64,000 bases of DNA, from assembly GCA_037349315.1 (NCBI GenBank), contig JBAIAC010000001.1, positions 35,154,001 through 35,218,000 of the forward strand, given 5' to 3'. This document shows positions 1 to 10,559 of this stretch, in pieces; positions within the stretch are counted from its first letter, which is position 1; every line of letters starts with the position of its first letter. The notes below the pieces were generated by a model, which saw only the letters and a list, made by a program, of their open reading frames with translations, was not told where the DNA came from and searched no databases. This DNA comes from Chelydra serpentina. Taxonomy: Eukaryota; Chordata; Testudines; Chelydridae. A program made the translations under genes and the position numbers.

Positions 1-1571
1 GCCCTGGAACAAAACCTCCTCAGGTGCCAGTTTGTCACATGGGTAGTGATCTTTTTGGGTCTCCCATCCCACAATGTTAACCTCACAAGTAATGATGGGA
101 TTTGTTCTCAACCAGATTCAACATTGTTCCTGCTTCTGCCTTGCCAAGACAAAATTCTGACATTAGGAGACAGAGTTCTCCAGGGTCCCTGGTCTATGCT
201 CCTGCACCCAGATCTGAAGATCACCTAGGAGGTTGGATAGAAACTGTTCCAGGACAAGTATCTCAGTCATTTGAGCAATGGTGCAATGTTTCTGGACTTA
301 ATCCATTTTTGAAATAAATTCCTTCAGATGGTTACTAGCTTCTCGAGGGCCTTCAGAATTTCTATATCATAAGGACTAGGACCTCTGTTGCTAGATCTCT
401 GGATTATTATACCACCTCAACAGGGTTTCCGTAACCCTTCTGTAGTCCTAGCCTTCTTGGCTCTCCAGTCCACTAGGCTTGTTGAGCCTTTCCAGTGAGA
501 TATGGGGTAAACCAGAGGATCCATTGGTCTTGTGGCCATCTGCAGGTCTGAGTTACCCTTTTGAATGGCAAGAGGCATGCCTCCATATCATCTTGTATTT
601 CTGGATTCCCCCATTCTGGGACCAGGCAGGTCATCTCAGCCCACTGCTGATTCTCCTATTTGTGTTGCTCTTCTTGGCGTTTTCTGAACTCTGCTGTTAG
701 TCACTGTTCAGTCTCCATCTGCTGGACAGCTAACCATCTTAACATCCCCATCTCTTCGGGTGAGTCCCCTTGCAGTCCTTTCAATCTTTTAATGTCTGCA
801 ACTGGGGACTTTAAAGACCACCCATCCTCCACTTGGGGCCCTGCCATCCAGGCCCTGGTCCATGCCTGGGGTCAGGCCCTACCTCCAGTATAGCACCTCC
901 AGTGGCTCCAGCTAGCTCTTCCTCCGACCATCTCTCTTTCCTGGCCAGTCAGTAGCCGAGCAAAAGTCTTCCCACTGGGTCTTTCAGGCTTTGTTCCAAC
1001 TTCCAGGGCCTGAGACCACCCTGTCACAATGCTACAGAGCAGCAAAGGCAGGAAGAAACATGCATCATGTAGACAACTCTTGGAGATGGGAGGATCAAAA
1101 AAAGAATCGGTCACCTGAAATTACAAGTTAGGCCTGCATCTGGGGGACAAGGCTCGAGAAGTGTAGTGCAGCCTCAAGATAAGTGGTTAATATTGTATGG
1201 CATGAGCACTTCACTGAGAAATGCCACACCCTAGAAGATTGAGCTAGCAGTCTTTTCTGCAACACACACAGGGCTAGTTAGAGAAATATACTCAGAAAGC
1301 CACACGCTAGATTTGCCACTGTGGACTTAATTTGAAAAAATCCCTTATTTGGTGGCCAAACTCACTCTGTGCACGCACACACGCGCACACCACTGTAGTC
1401 AGAACTCACACTGAACCCACTGTGCTTTACCAGATGAAGTCACCAGGCCCCAGCTCTCCAGTTGGCTGTGCCAGCAGTAACTGTGCTATTCCCATGTCAC
1501 AAAGGGATAGCACTACTTTCATGTTCCTTTTCCTGATATTTGTTAGCTCTAGAAGTTGCTGCCCACTCTCA
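1..1571. other. CMTR1 intronic sequence, no gene seen
   Basis: This lies downstream (minus-strand sense) of the last visible CMTR1 coding exon and is taken to be intron. No CMTR1 exon was found here: the G-patch exon expected next was looked for and not seen. Short open frames on both strands lack splice context and resemble no family I know. Part of 200-900 may be decayed retroelement, but I could not assign it. Confidence 0.5.
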
Positions 1572-1875
1572 GGGTACGTCTACACTACCCGCTGGATCGG
1601 CGGGTAGTGATCGATATATCGGGGATTGATTTATCGCGTCTAGTTGTAGACGCGCTAAAATCGATCCCCGAGCATGCTCCCCGTCGAACCCGGAACTCCA
1701 CCTCTGCGAGAGGTGGAAGTGGAGTCGACGGGGGAGCGGCAGCTCTCAACTCACCGCCATGAGGACGGCCAGGTAAGTTGACCTAAGATATGTCAACTTC
1801 AGCTATGCTATTCATGTAGCTGAAATTGCATCTCTTAGGTCGACACCCCCTCGCCCCCTTACTGTAGGCCAGGCC
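1572..1875. mobile_element. PIF/Harbinger-like MITE
   Basis: A 304-bp noncoding element begins GGGTACGTCTACACTACC and ends GTAGGCCAGGCC. It is flanked by TCA on both sides (1569-1571 and 1876-1878), a 3-bp duplication as made by PIF/Harbinger transposases. The interior is rich in TCGA and has short palindromes, for example GATCGATATATCGGGG with its complement about 50 bp on. A related copy in inverse orientation lies at 61633-61928. It has no coding capacity. The family assignment is inferred from the duplication length and termini. Confidence 0.6.
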
Positions 1876-2516
1876 TCAGACTGACGTCTCAGAAGCCCAC
1901 AGGGGATCTGGTACATGAAGGAAAGATTATTGTTAGTAATATTTGGAAGGCCCACCCTGAAGTTATGGCAAAGTAAAGCCTGCATGACACTTCATTAAAA
2001 GCTTCTCCAGCTGCCTCCGTGGAAAGGTCCCCAATTTGGAAACGGTAATAGAACACTGATCTTCATCAAGTTTTACAAATGATGCAGGACTCCAGCACCT
2101 CAAGCTCACAGATGCATTTACATTTAAATCTATTTCAAAGATTTGCTGAGCCATGAATTTCTTTGAAATTCTGCTGCCTGAGGCTAATAGGAATACATTT
2201 CTGTACAGAATGTGTGTGCAGCAAGGCTGACTTGGATTTTAATGGAACATGTAGTTAGTTGGACTGAGGTCTCCCTTGCTACTAAGAAAGATGAAATTCA
2301 CCATGTTCTAGCCTTCTAATTAGCATCTGATCTGCCCACGGTCACAGTCATCACTGGCTGTGATTGGTGCAGACAGAACAGCTCTCTGCATAAATCCTGG
2401 GCTTGAAAGGTACAATGGTGAATGCCAGGGGCATCTCTCACAGCAGAACATACTCAATTTTGCTCTCAGCTGCTCATCTGGTTTTAGTAGCATGCTCGAA
2501 AGTGACTTTGACCTAC
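1876..2516. other. CMTR1 intron 3, unannotated part
   Basis: Intronic sequence between the MITE and the donor site of CMTR1 exon 3. The minus-strand open frame at 1963-2154 has no acceptor/donor pair and no similarity to the expected CMTR1 continuation, so I see no gene here. Confidence 0.5.
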
Positions 2517-2668
2517 CATGAGCTTTTGGGAGACGCTGTTATACATGGCATAGCGGGAGGAGGTGCCCTCCACAAGCGAGTCTGCTTTGAACTCATTGCT
2601 GCCAGAGCCGAAGACTGGTCGCCTCTCATCGCTCTCACTGTCAGACCCACTGCCGCTACTGGAAGACT
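2517..2668 (-). CDS. CMTR1: CMTR1 coding exon (second coding)
   Basis: The 152-bp exon is bounded by acceptor TTTTCAG and donor ATG|GTAGGT. It opens by completing a GAG codon (phase 1), then reads 50 codons: a run rich in Ser, Gly, Asp and Glu, then VFGSGSNEF and [18 protein letters not shown] through QKLM. The second half is the near-invariant CMTR1 segment before the G-patch. It ends in phase 0. Confidence 0.92.
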
Positions 2669-5600
2669 CTGAAAATGAAACAGAGGGGAGAAATTAACAA
2701 GTATTTGTTTCACTAATCAGAGGGGAAGCTGTATACTGGGATTCCAAATTCACATCCCAGCAGGCTAGGGGATAGTAGAGAGTCTGCGTCAATAGCTCAG
2801 ACTGGCTGTGGGGAGCATGCAGACTTCAGACAACTCTCAAGACAAAATATCAGCTGTCTTGATACCTCATTCCACCATAAAGGTGAAAGACAACCCACCT
2901 CACCTCAGGGCTGCCACTTGACATCTCCTTTGAGGACAAGCTGACATTTACATTTGTGATAAACACAAATTCACACTCTTTTCTGACTGGTAGAAGATGT
3001 TTTAGATATGTGGATTTACCGTACCAGGTAATACCAATGGGGAAGGTGAGGGTCATTCTTGACCACAATGATAATCCACTTATGCCCTGCACCAGGCTAT
3101 TTAATTATCCTTATCTTGCTGCATATAGGTAGGACCTAATTCTTTACCTTGCATATGTAAGATGCAGCTGTACTGTAGCCTTGTATGTAGCACATCATCT
3201 CCCTAGCCCTCTATAACTGAGCAGTACACTGAAATGCTGTCAGAACGTGGTCTGAATTTCAACAATACTGAGGACCCCCCCATATGGCAGAATCTTCCAC
3301 AACAACAAAAAGTGAGCATCTGCCAAACCCCCTAGAGGTAGTGTTAGCAGAGCAGTGGGACCATTACTGAATGAGATTATGGGGGAAGAGTTGGTGGACA
3401 ATTCTCCCTCCTGGAGCAAATGCACAGCCTCCGCCTTTTCCCTAGTAAGAGTAGGTACCAGACATTCACCAAGTGGCTCAGTGAGGCATGCTGGAGACCT
3501 AGAGTGGAAACCAGCCCCACACACTGGATTCCAGGAAGGCAGATGCCAGGATTTATCACTAATAAAAACAAAAAACACAAGAACAAAATAAAGCTTTTTA
3601 CATAAAACCTCTGTTACACTGGAAACCAAACTCCATCCACTGGCTGGGAGTAGGTCAGTGTAAAAGGTTCCAGCTTTTTCTCAAATACCTGCTCACAAAG
3701 TCTCTCTGGCCCAGTCAGCATTAAGGACTTTACACGGGTGTAATTAGACTGATGGAACTACACCAGTGCAAACCTCCACAGACATGCAAACCCCTCGCGT
3801 AGACATCATTTATTGCTGCTCTTGCCACCTCCACAAAATAAAAGTTAATGCTGGGCTGCACCTTCCCAGTGTGTGTGTGTGTGGGGGGGGGGGGGGTCAT
3901 TCCACAGTCACCCCATATATAAGATTCTTTGATAAGGTGGCAAGGACTGAGTTTTCCCTCTTCCTGAACCAGACTCCATCTCACCCAAAGACAGGTAGCA
4001 GTAGGCTAAGGAGCAAGAAGGCCCCGGCCGGCCTGAACATGAGTGGTAGCAAGCATCCCAACTACCTTCCTACCACAGGGTTCTGTGGGGTGTGACCCAA
4101 CTGATATCACCCCACCAAGCAGAGGGCTCTGTGGGAACCTCACAATGCAACCCTCTGCTTGGGCCTCCTGCTCTCAATGCTGACACTTGTCAGTATCCTC
4201 TGCTCCAGGGAGTGGTAGAGGCCCTGCCCAGGGTCATTTACTCTTAGAAGCAGTGGCTGGGGTTCCACCAAACCAGCAGCAATGATCAGGTTCCCTGTGC
4301 TCCTAATAGCAGCCGTCAAGTCCTTCCCACCTCCCTACTCCCCTCTCATAACACCACGAGTGGCACAGAAGCAGCCATGGCTGCACCAGGTACATTTGGG
4401 TCACGTTTGGAAGGTTTCCTTCACAACCATAAGGACTAACACAACCCCTCTTAAAAGGAAAGCTGACAAGAGATTGAGGGCACTTTCCCAGGGAAGATTC
4501 CTGATCATCCCGCTCATATGAGTTTTTCAAGGCTTGCTCTAAGCTATCAGAAGAAAGGTGCTCCACTGTCCATTATTCACTCCTCTCTCTTGGGCCACCC
4601 CACTGGCTCGCTCTCTCAGCTAACCCCAGGGTTTCCATCACCCTTCAGTTACTTTAGGTTTATCTTAACAAGTGCAGAAAAGATTTTCTCTCTAGCAGCA
4701 AGCACTGTTAGGCTGATACGGTGTCTTTAAATTCCTCCATTGCACCAAGTTAGCATAGGGGAAACAGAAGAGCTTGCAATCTTACTGTCTATATGCTACA
4801 ACATCAAGGCAGAAAAAGAGGAGGTGGCATAGAAACAGTAAGAAGCCTAAAACCTCTTACATCCTTGTTATAAACTGGTTCATAAGCCAGATCCAAGAGG
4901 CTTGTTGTAATAAACTGTAGATTTTCATTTAATTATTTTGTAATATAGAAGAAAGCCCTTTAGCCAGCATTATACTGGGCCCAAACAGGGTGGATAAGAA
5001 TTGATTTTTTGAGAAAAACATCACTTTTTTTAATTTAAATTGATTTGATTATGTTTTTTAAACCTGTTTAAATCTGAATTTAATACAAGATATGTTAAGG
5101 CCTAACCTTATTACATCATCTTAATATATTTGAATAAAAAAAATATGCTGCATCCATGAGCTTCTATCAAAAACTGAGTTAAAGGCTGCTTTTCTACATA
5201 AAGAAAGAATCAGGGGAAAAACATCTAACACTTGAGTTCAAGCTTTATAAATATGGCACAACAGGTCAGTCCAAGTAATTTAGGAGACTGTCTCATTTTC
5301 GAGAGAGACTTAGGTGAGTAGGGACTTAAGCTCTAGTCACTTTCACTTACGTATATTTGGAAAATTTTCCCAGGCTGACCTGAAATAATCAGTTTAATTC
5401 AATGACTACAGTTAATCTCTCAGTTTAATAAATGATTTAGTTATAAATGTGAAACATGTTTTGATAAGTTTATATAGCCAAAACATTTGTGTTTAATAAA
5501 AATAAATGTTATATGCTGTTTTGTGTGTATAAGTAAATACCAGTTACCATCCTAATGCATAAGAACAGCCATACTGGGTCAGACCAATGGTCCATCCAGC

Positions 5601-8174
5601 CCAGTACCGTCTTCCAACAGTGAACAGCATCAGATGCTTCAGAGGGAAGAGACAGACAGACAAGGACACTTATTGAGTGATTCATCCCTTATTGTCCTGT
5701 CCCAGCTTTTGGCAGTCAGAGGTTTAGGGACACCCAGAGCATGGGGTTACATCCCTGACCATCTTGGCTAATAGCCATTGATGGACCAAGCCTCCAATAA
5801 CTTATCTAATTCTTTTTTTAATCCACTTATACATTTGGTCTTCACAACATCCCCTGGCAACAAGTTCCACAGGTTGATTGTGTGTAGAAGTACTTTATTA
5901 TGTGGTTTTAAACCTACTGCCTATTAATTTCATTGGGTGACCTCTGTTCTTGTGTTAGGTGAAGGGACTAAATAACACTTCCTTATTCACTTTCTCCACA
6001 CCATTCATGATTTATAGACCTTTATCACATCCCCCATTAGTCCCATCTCTTTTCCAAGCTGAACAGACCCAGTCTTTTTAATCTCTCCTCAAACGGAAAC
6101 TGTTCCATACCCCTAATCATTTTTGTTGCCCTTCTCTGTACCTTTTCCAATTCTAGTATATCTATTTTGAGATGGGGTGACCAGAACCACACACAGTATT
6201 CAAGCTGTGGACGTACCATGGATTTATATATGGGTGTTATGATATTTTCTAGTTTATTATTCATCCCTTTCCTAATAGTTCCTAACACTGTTAGCTTTTT
6301 CGACAGCCACTGCACACCGAGTGGATATTTTCAGAGAATTATCCATGACAACGCCAAGATCTCTTTCTAGAGTCGTAACTACGTTAGTCTCAAGTATACA
6401 TACAAAATGATGGAGTCTGTTTTCCAGTGTGCATTACTTTACACTTATCAACACTGAATTTCATCTGCTATTCTGCTGCCCAGTCACCCAGTTTTGAGAG
6501 ATCTCTTTGTAACTCTTCACAGTTAACTTTGGACTTAACTATCTTGAGTAATTTTGTATCATCTGCAAATTTGTCACTTCACTGTTTACCCCCTTTTCCA
6601 GATCCTTGGGGAACCCTACTATTTACCTCTCTCCACTATGAGCACTGACCATTTATTCCTACCCTTTGTTTCTTATCTTTTAACCAGCTACTGGCCCATG
6701 AATGGACTTTCCTTCTTATCCCATGACTGCTTACTTTGCTTAAGACCCTTAGGTGTGGGACCTTGTCAAAGGCTTTCTGGAAGTCCAAGTACACTATAGC
6801 TAATGAATAACCTTTGTCGACAAGCTTGTGGACACCCTCAAAGAATTCTAATAGACTGGGGAGGCATGATTTCCTTTTTCAAAAGCTGTGTTGACTCTTC
6901 CCCAATATATCGTGTTCATCTGTCTCTCTCATCATTCTTATAATTTCAACCGGTTTTCCTGGTACGGAATTTAGGCTTACCAGCCTATAATTGCCAGGAT
7001 CACCTCTGGAGCCTTTTTAAAAAATCAGCGTTACATTAGTGATCCTCCAGTCATCTGCTACAGTGGCTGATTTATGCAATAGGTTACATACCACAGTTCG
7101 GAGTTCCGCAATTTCATATTTGAGTTCCTTCAGAACTCTTGGGTGAATAGCATCTGGTCCTGGTGACCTATTATTCTTAAATGTATACATTTGTTCCAAA
7201 ACCTCCTCTATTAACACCTCAATCTGGGGCAGATCCTCTGATCTGTCATTTTAAAAGAATGGCTCAGGTGTGGGAATCTCCCTCACATCCGCTACAGTGA
7301 ATAAGCAATATATCACTCACAATTTTCTAAACATACTAAAAATATACAATTAAGAAGAATCTAAAAATATTAAGCTATATAATTGCTTAAATAAATGTAT
7401 ATAGTTAGATTGTACCCTCCTACGTGGCAACAAGATGTACCAAATCTAGCATAAAGGCTCTATGTAGTTGTAAATCAACATGTTTTAATGGTTATATCAA
7501 CCCGTAAAAATGCATCTCTCTTTAGAAAATAACTGAAGTAACAATGGAAAAGTTGATTAAAACTGATTATTAAAATGTTGTGGCTTTCCACGTGGTGATT
7601 TAAATCGGTGATTGACATCAATCCACCCTGGCCCCAAGGGTCCTTGGCACCGACACACCCTTCCCAGTAAGGATGGAACAGCTCTTTCAAAGACATCAGG
7701 TTGCCAGGGTTTTGTAGAATATTTTTAGTGACCATTCAATAACTTTTCATTGGCTGGGAACATTTAGCAAGAATAGAGACCAGAGACTGTCTGGCAAGTG
7801 TCACCACTGCCAAATCCTAGTTAAAGAGAGCCCACAAGTGGCATTTATAGGCCAGGCTGGCATTCTGGTAGGTACCACACTTACAGCCATTGGCACAGGC
7901 GCTGACTTCCCCTCTGCCTGGTGGGTGCTCGACCCCCTGCCCCCCTCAATCTCTTCCCGTCCAACCCTTGCCCCACACCCATTCCACCCCTTCCCCAAAG
8001 TCCCCCCCACCCCACCTTTTTCCACCCCCCACCTGCCCCCTTCCCACCCAAGTCCCCACCCCTGCCCTACCTCTTCTCCACCTCCTCCCCTGAGCACACC
8101 ACGTCCCACTCCTCCCCCTCCCTCCCGGAAAGTCTTAAGTGCAGCCAAACAGCTATTAGGCAGCAGGAAGCGCT

Positions 8175-8206
<32 letters not shown>

Positions 8207-9893
8207 GAGGGGCAGGGACACAGCACACTTGGGGGAGGAGGGGGGGGGTGGGAGGAGCTTGGCTGCCGGTAGGTGCAGAGCACCTGCTAATTTTTCCCCG
8301 TGGGTGTGCCAGCCCTGGAGCACCCACAGAGTCAGTGCCTACGGCAGGCCTGCACAACATGTGGCCTAGGGGCCGCATGCGGCCCGTGTGGGCTCATTGT
8401 GCGGCCCGCGGGGGGCGGGGCGGTGAGTAGGCAAGCAGCGGGGGGGGCAAGCCAACGGCCGGCCGGCTGGCTGGCCGGCCGGCAGGTGTGCGGGCTGGTG
8501 AAGAGGCCAGTGGCAGGCTGGCAAGTGAGGGTGAGCCAGTGGCAGGGGGCAGAAGGTAAGAGGCCAGGAGCGGGCTCTGGGATGGGGCAGGCAATATTTC
8601 TGGTATTGAAAAACAGAGTAACATCTCACAGGTCATGCTCCCTGATGCTACGTATATCTAAAGTGAGTTCAAAGAAAAAAACAGACACGTGATGAATTTT
8701 ACAGAACACAATCACACCAATTAATAAAGTACTAAATTTCATCTGAGTTACAGCCAAATGGTGAGTCATTAAATCAGCTTTAATAGCAATCTTATTTTTA
8801 AGAAAGTGTTTGACCAAGATGAAGGTTAGGTTTTAAAGCAAATAAATCGGTTTGGAAGGAGTTAATCAATCCAGTGGTCAAATACTGTTTTACATTTACA
8901 AAATAAATTTATCAGAGTTTGCGCTAAATTCAATCACGGTCATCTGCAACCAGTGTGGCAGAGCCTACTGTGGGGGCACGCAGATGCCTGAGGTGTGCCA
9001 AACTGAAGGCTATATTGACAGCTTCCCAAGAGCCTGAATGTGACACCTATACCTTTTCTGCTTCTTCCTAATGGACAGATAGATATGGGGGTGATGAGGG
9101 GATTTGTGTGTGTGTTTAGATATTTCAGGCCTTTTTTTTTTTAAATGTTAGAAATCCAGGTAGTGACTGAAGAACAAGTGAAATGAGGTGATCAGAAGAA
9201 CCAAGATAGTGAAAGTTACAGCAGTGGAGAGAAGGGAAATGTAACCGCTTTTAAAAACTCTGTTAAGGTTATTCAACTTCAGTGACTAAATTAACACTAC
9301 AGAGAATGGATGCATTTGGATTCAGCACACTGCCCCTTCAATTAAGGTGCATAAGCTCACAATATGCATTTTTTGAGAAATTCAGAAGGTCGTCTAGGTA
9401 AGTCCATTCATGACAGTCTCAATATTTCTAACGTACAAAAGAAAAAAGGAGTAGATACAAGGGACAGAGCAGACAAGGGTTATATGATTCATTATTATTT
9501 TCAGATGGCGGTAAAGAGTGTTCAGATAAGATTATGGATGGGAAGAAATTAATTTCCCCCCACCCCCAATTTGGGGACAGAAACTATGTAGTCCTTCCTT
9601 CTAGAGAGGAAGGATGGTCCTGGGGTTAAGGCACTGAATTGGGATCCAGAATACCTGCATTAAACTCCAGCTGATTAAATAAAATAAAATCCCAGACGAG
9701 AAAAGCAGCCTTTCCTACAAGGTCATTTCCTTACAACTCCAGTGCCCGTACTACTTCTGATCTTACCTTGAGTTGCATGATTACTACATGGAGGTTCATC
9801 ATCGGAAGTGGAACTGAGGTTCAGTCCCAGATCTTCTGCCCTCTTTTTCTGCTTCAGGTTGCTGTTAAATTCGGGCTCTGCTCGTCTCTTCAT
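2517..9893 (-). CDS. CMTR1: CMTR1, cap-specific mRNA 2'-O-methyltransferase 1, N-terminal part
   Basis: CMTR1 methylates the 2'-O of the first transcribed nucleotide of capped mRNA (cap0 to cap1) in the nucleus. Two coding exons are visible, 9767-9893 and 2517-2668, joining with a split GAG codon into about 93 residues. The N-terminus [18 protein letters not shown] carries basic nuclear-localisation-type clusters and is followed by [10 protein letters not shown], matching vertebrate CMTR1. A Ser/Asp-rich stretch then leads to [19 protein letters not shown], the strongly conserved segment just before the G-patch. The G-patch, RrmJ-type methyltransferase, guanylyltransferase-like and WW regions must lie left of base 1. 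The gene is tandem with RNF8 upstream, the order I recall for human 6p21. The mammalian gene is known as interferon-inducible (ISG95), and an IRF-type motif is present near 15.27 kb. The start is the first ATG of the exon, 5 bases after the acceptor. Confidence 0.93.
2669..4985. other. CMTR1 intron 2, proximal part
   Basis: Intronic sequence without a supported gene. Open frames here (for example 3240-3629 minus and 3766-4095 plus) lack family similarity and splice support. A (TG)n tract runs into a 14-base G run at 3870-3896. The rest is unremarkable. Confidence 0.5.
3870..3896. repeat. (TG)n-(G)14 microsatellite
   Basis: A short GT dinucleotide run passes directly into 14 consecutive G residues inside CMTR1 intron 2. 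Length variation is likely. Confidence 0.8.
4986..7630. mobile_element. hAT-like nonautonomous element split by a CR1
   Basis: The left end is CAGGGTGGATAAGAATTG and the right end is CATCAATCCACCCTG, an inverted pair. The flanks ggcccaaa and gccccaag look like a diverged 8-bp duplication of hAT type. The AT-rich interior with TTTAAAT blocks is shared with 37889-39249 and about 49715-50482. A 1.75-kb CR1 is nested at 5558-7305, so the original element was about 0.9 kb. No transposase frame is visible. Confidence 0.6.
5558..7305 (-). mobile_element. CR1 LINE, 5'-truncated, minus strand
   Basis: On the plus strand this begins ATAAGAACAGCCATACTGGG, the reverse of the CR1 3' end, and runs back through the reverse transcriptase. 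Minus-strand fragments at 7017-7217 and 6037-6315 translate to CR1 RT segments ([35 protein letters not shown]). Frames are broken by stops and shifts, so the copy is inactive. The 5' end is truncated near the start of the RT region, as is usual for CR1. It is nested in the CAGGGTGGAT element. Confidence 0.9.
7306..7885. other. CMTR1 intron 2, element remnant and unique sequence
   Basis: The first 325 bp are the right part of the AT-rich CAGGGTGGAT element. The remainder to 7885 shows no gene or recognisable repeat. Confidence 0.45.
7886..8347. mobile_element. C/G-rich element related to 21455-21717
   Basis: The left part AGGCGCTGACTTCCC and the right part (GTGGGTG, GGAGCACCCACAGAGTC) match the termini of the GC-rich element at 21455-21717, so this looks like an older copy whose middle has expanded into C-rich then G-rich simple sequence. 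The long proline- or glycine-rich open frames on both strands here come from this composition and are not genes. The boundaries are approximate. Confidence 0.5.
8175..8205. repeat. Poly-G run (31 G)
   Basis: Thirty-one consecutive G residues lie within the GC-rich element. The tract is likely unstable and prone to assembly error, and it could form G-quadruplex structure. Confidence 0.9.
8348..8590. mobile_element. GC-rich hAT-type MITE fragment
   Basis: GGCCTGCACAACATGTGGCC followed by GGCCGCATGCGGCCC resembles the amniote hAT-derived family whose ends read roughly 'tgcccacccctg'. Palindromic GGCCGGCC repeats follow at 8456-8480. No duplication was found and the right end is not clear, so this assignment is weak. 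Confidence 0.35.
8591..9766. other. CMTR1 intron 2, distal part
   Basis: No gene or clear repeat is seen between the GC-rich elements and the donor of the start-codon exon. The short open frame at 8852-9037 has no supporting signal. Confidence 0.5.
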
Positions 9894-9898
9894 TTTTA
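9767..9898 (-). CDS. CMTR1: CMTR1 start-codon exon
   Basis: The exon lies between acceptor CTTCTTGCAG and donor CAAG|GTAAGA. It has a 5-base leader (TAAAA), then ATG at 9893-9891. It encodes 42 residues plus one base: [10 protein letters not shown], then [10 protein letters not shown], then [15 protein letters not shown]. This matches the CMTR1 N-terminus with its two basic clusters. No ATG precedes it within the exon, so translation starts here. Confidence 0.93.
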
Positions 9899-10559
9899 CT
9901 GCAAGAAGAGATCAAACAGTAAGCATCCAGCAAGTTCACTTCCTCCTACACCTTTATGCTGGGGCAAGGTCTGTGTAGTTGCTGCGGTCCAGCAGAGTAC
10001 ATGGTTTTTCATACTATTTGGGCACTATGCTTTGCCTCCAAAACCTGCCATAGATAAAAGTGGTTGCTTTTCCCTGGATGCCATCCAAAGCTGCTAGTCC
10101 AAAAATAGGGAACCAGGACACCCAGCAGCTTTCCCTACTGTTGACCAATTTAATCCACAACTATATGGGAAACCCACCAACCAGGAGAAGAGAGAGTAAC
10201 TGATGAGAGGTCTCCCCACACTTGGGAACTCAGACATTTGATTTGGCTCCAAAAGGGCTTTTTAACAGTGCATATTAGGGATTCATTCTGCACTAGCAGT
10301 AAATAATTGAGGAAATATAAGATCAGTTCAGTGGGTGTTTTCAGTTTCCTCTGAAAAGCTGCATAAAGGAGCCAACTTCTTCTGAAGAAGGTAGAACATT
10401 CTGCAATCTGATCCTGCAAACACTGATTTTTTTTAAAAAAGCAAGTTTTCCTACCCTTTTTATAGCAAAGCTGTAAATACAAATGCATACGGAAGTGTCT
10501 TTCCCATTACACTACATTAGCTGGGACATGTCTTTCCTATTAAATTACATTAGTTGGGA
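9899..10559. other. CMTR1 intron 1, 3' part
   Basis: Intronic sequence between the CR1 and the start-codon exon. I see no gene or assignable repeat. Confidence 0.5.

Noticed and set aside
7801..8430. Overlapping long open frames rich in Pro or Gly on both strands
   Set aside because: They follow the C-rich and G-rich simple sequence of a repeat, appear in several registers at once and have no domain, splice or start support.
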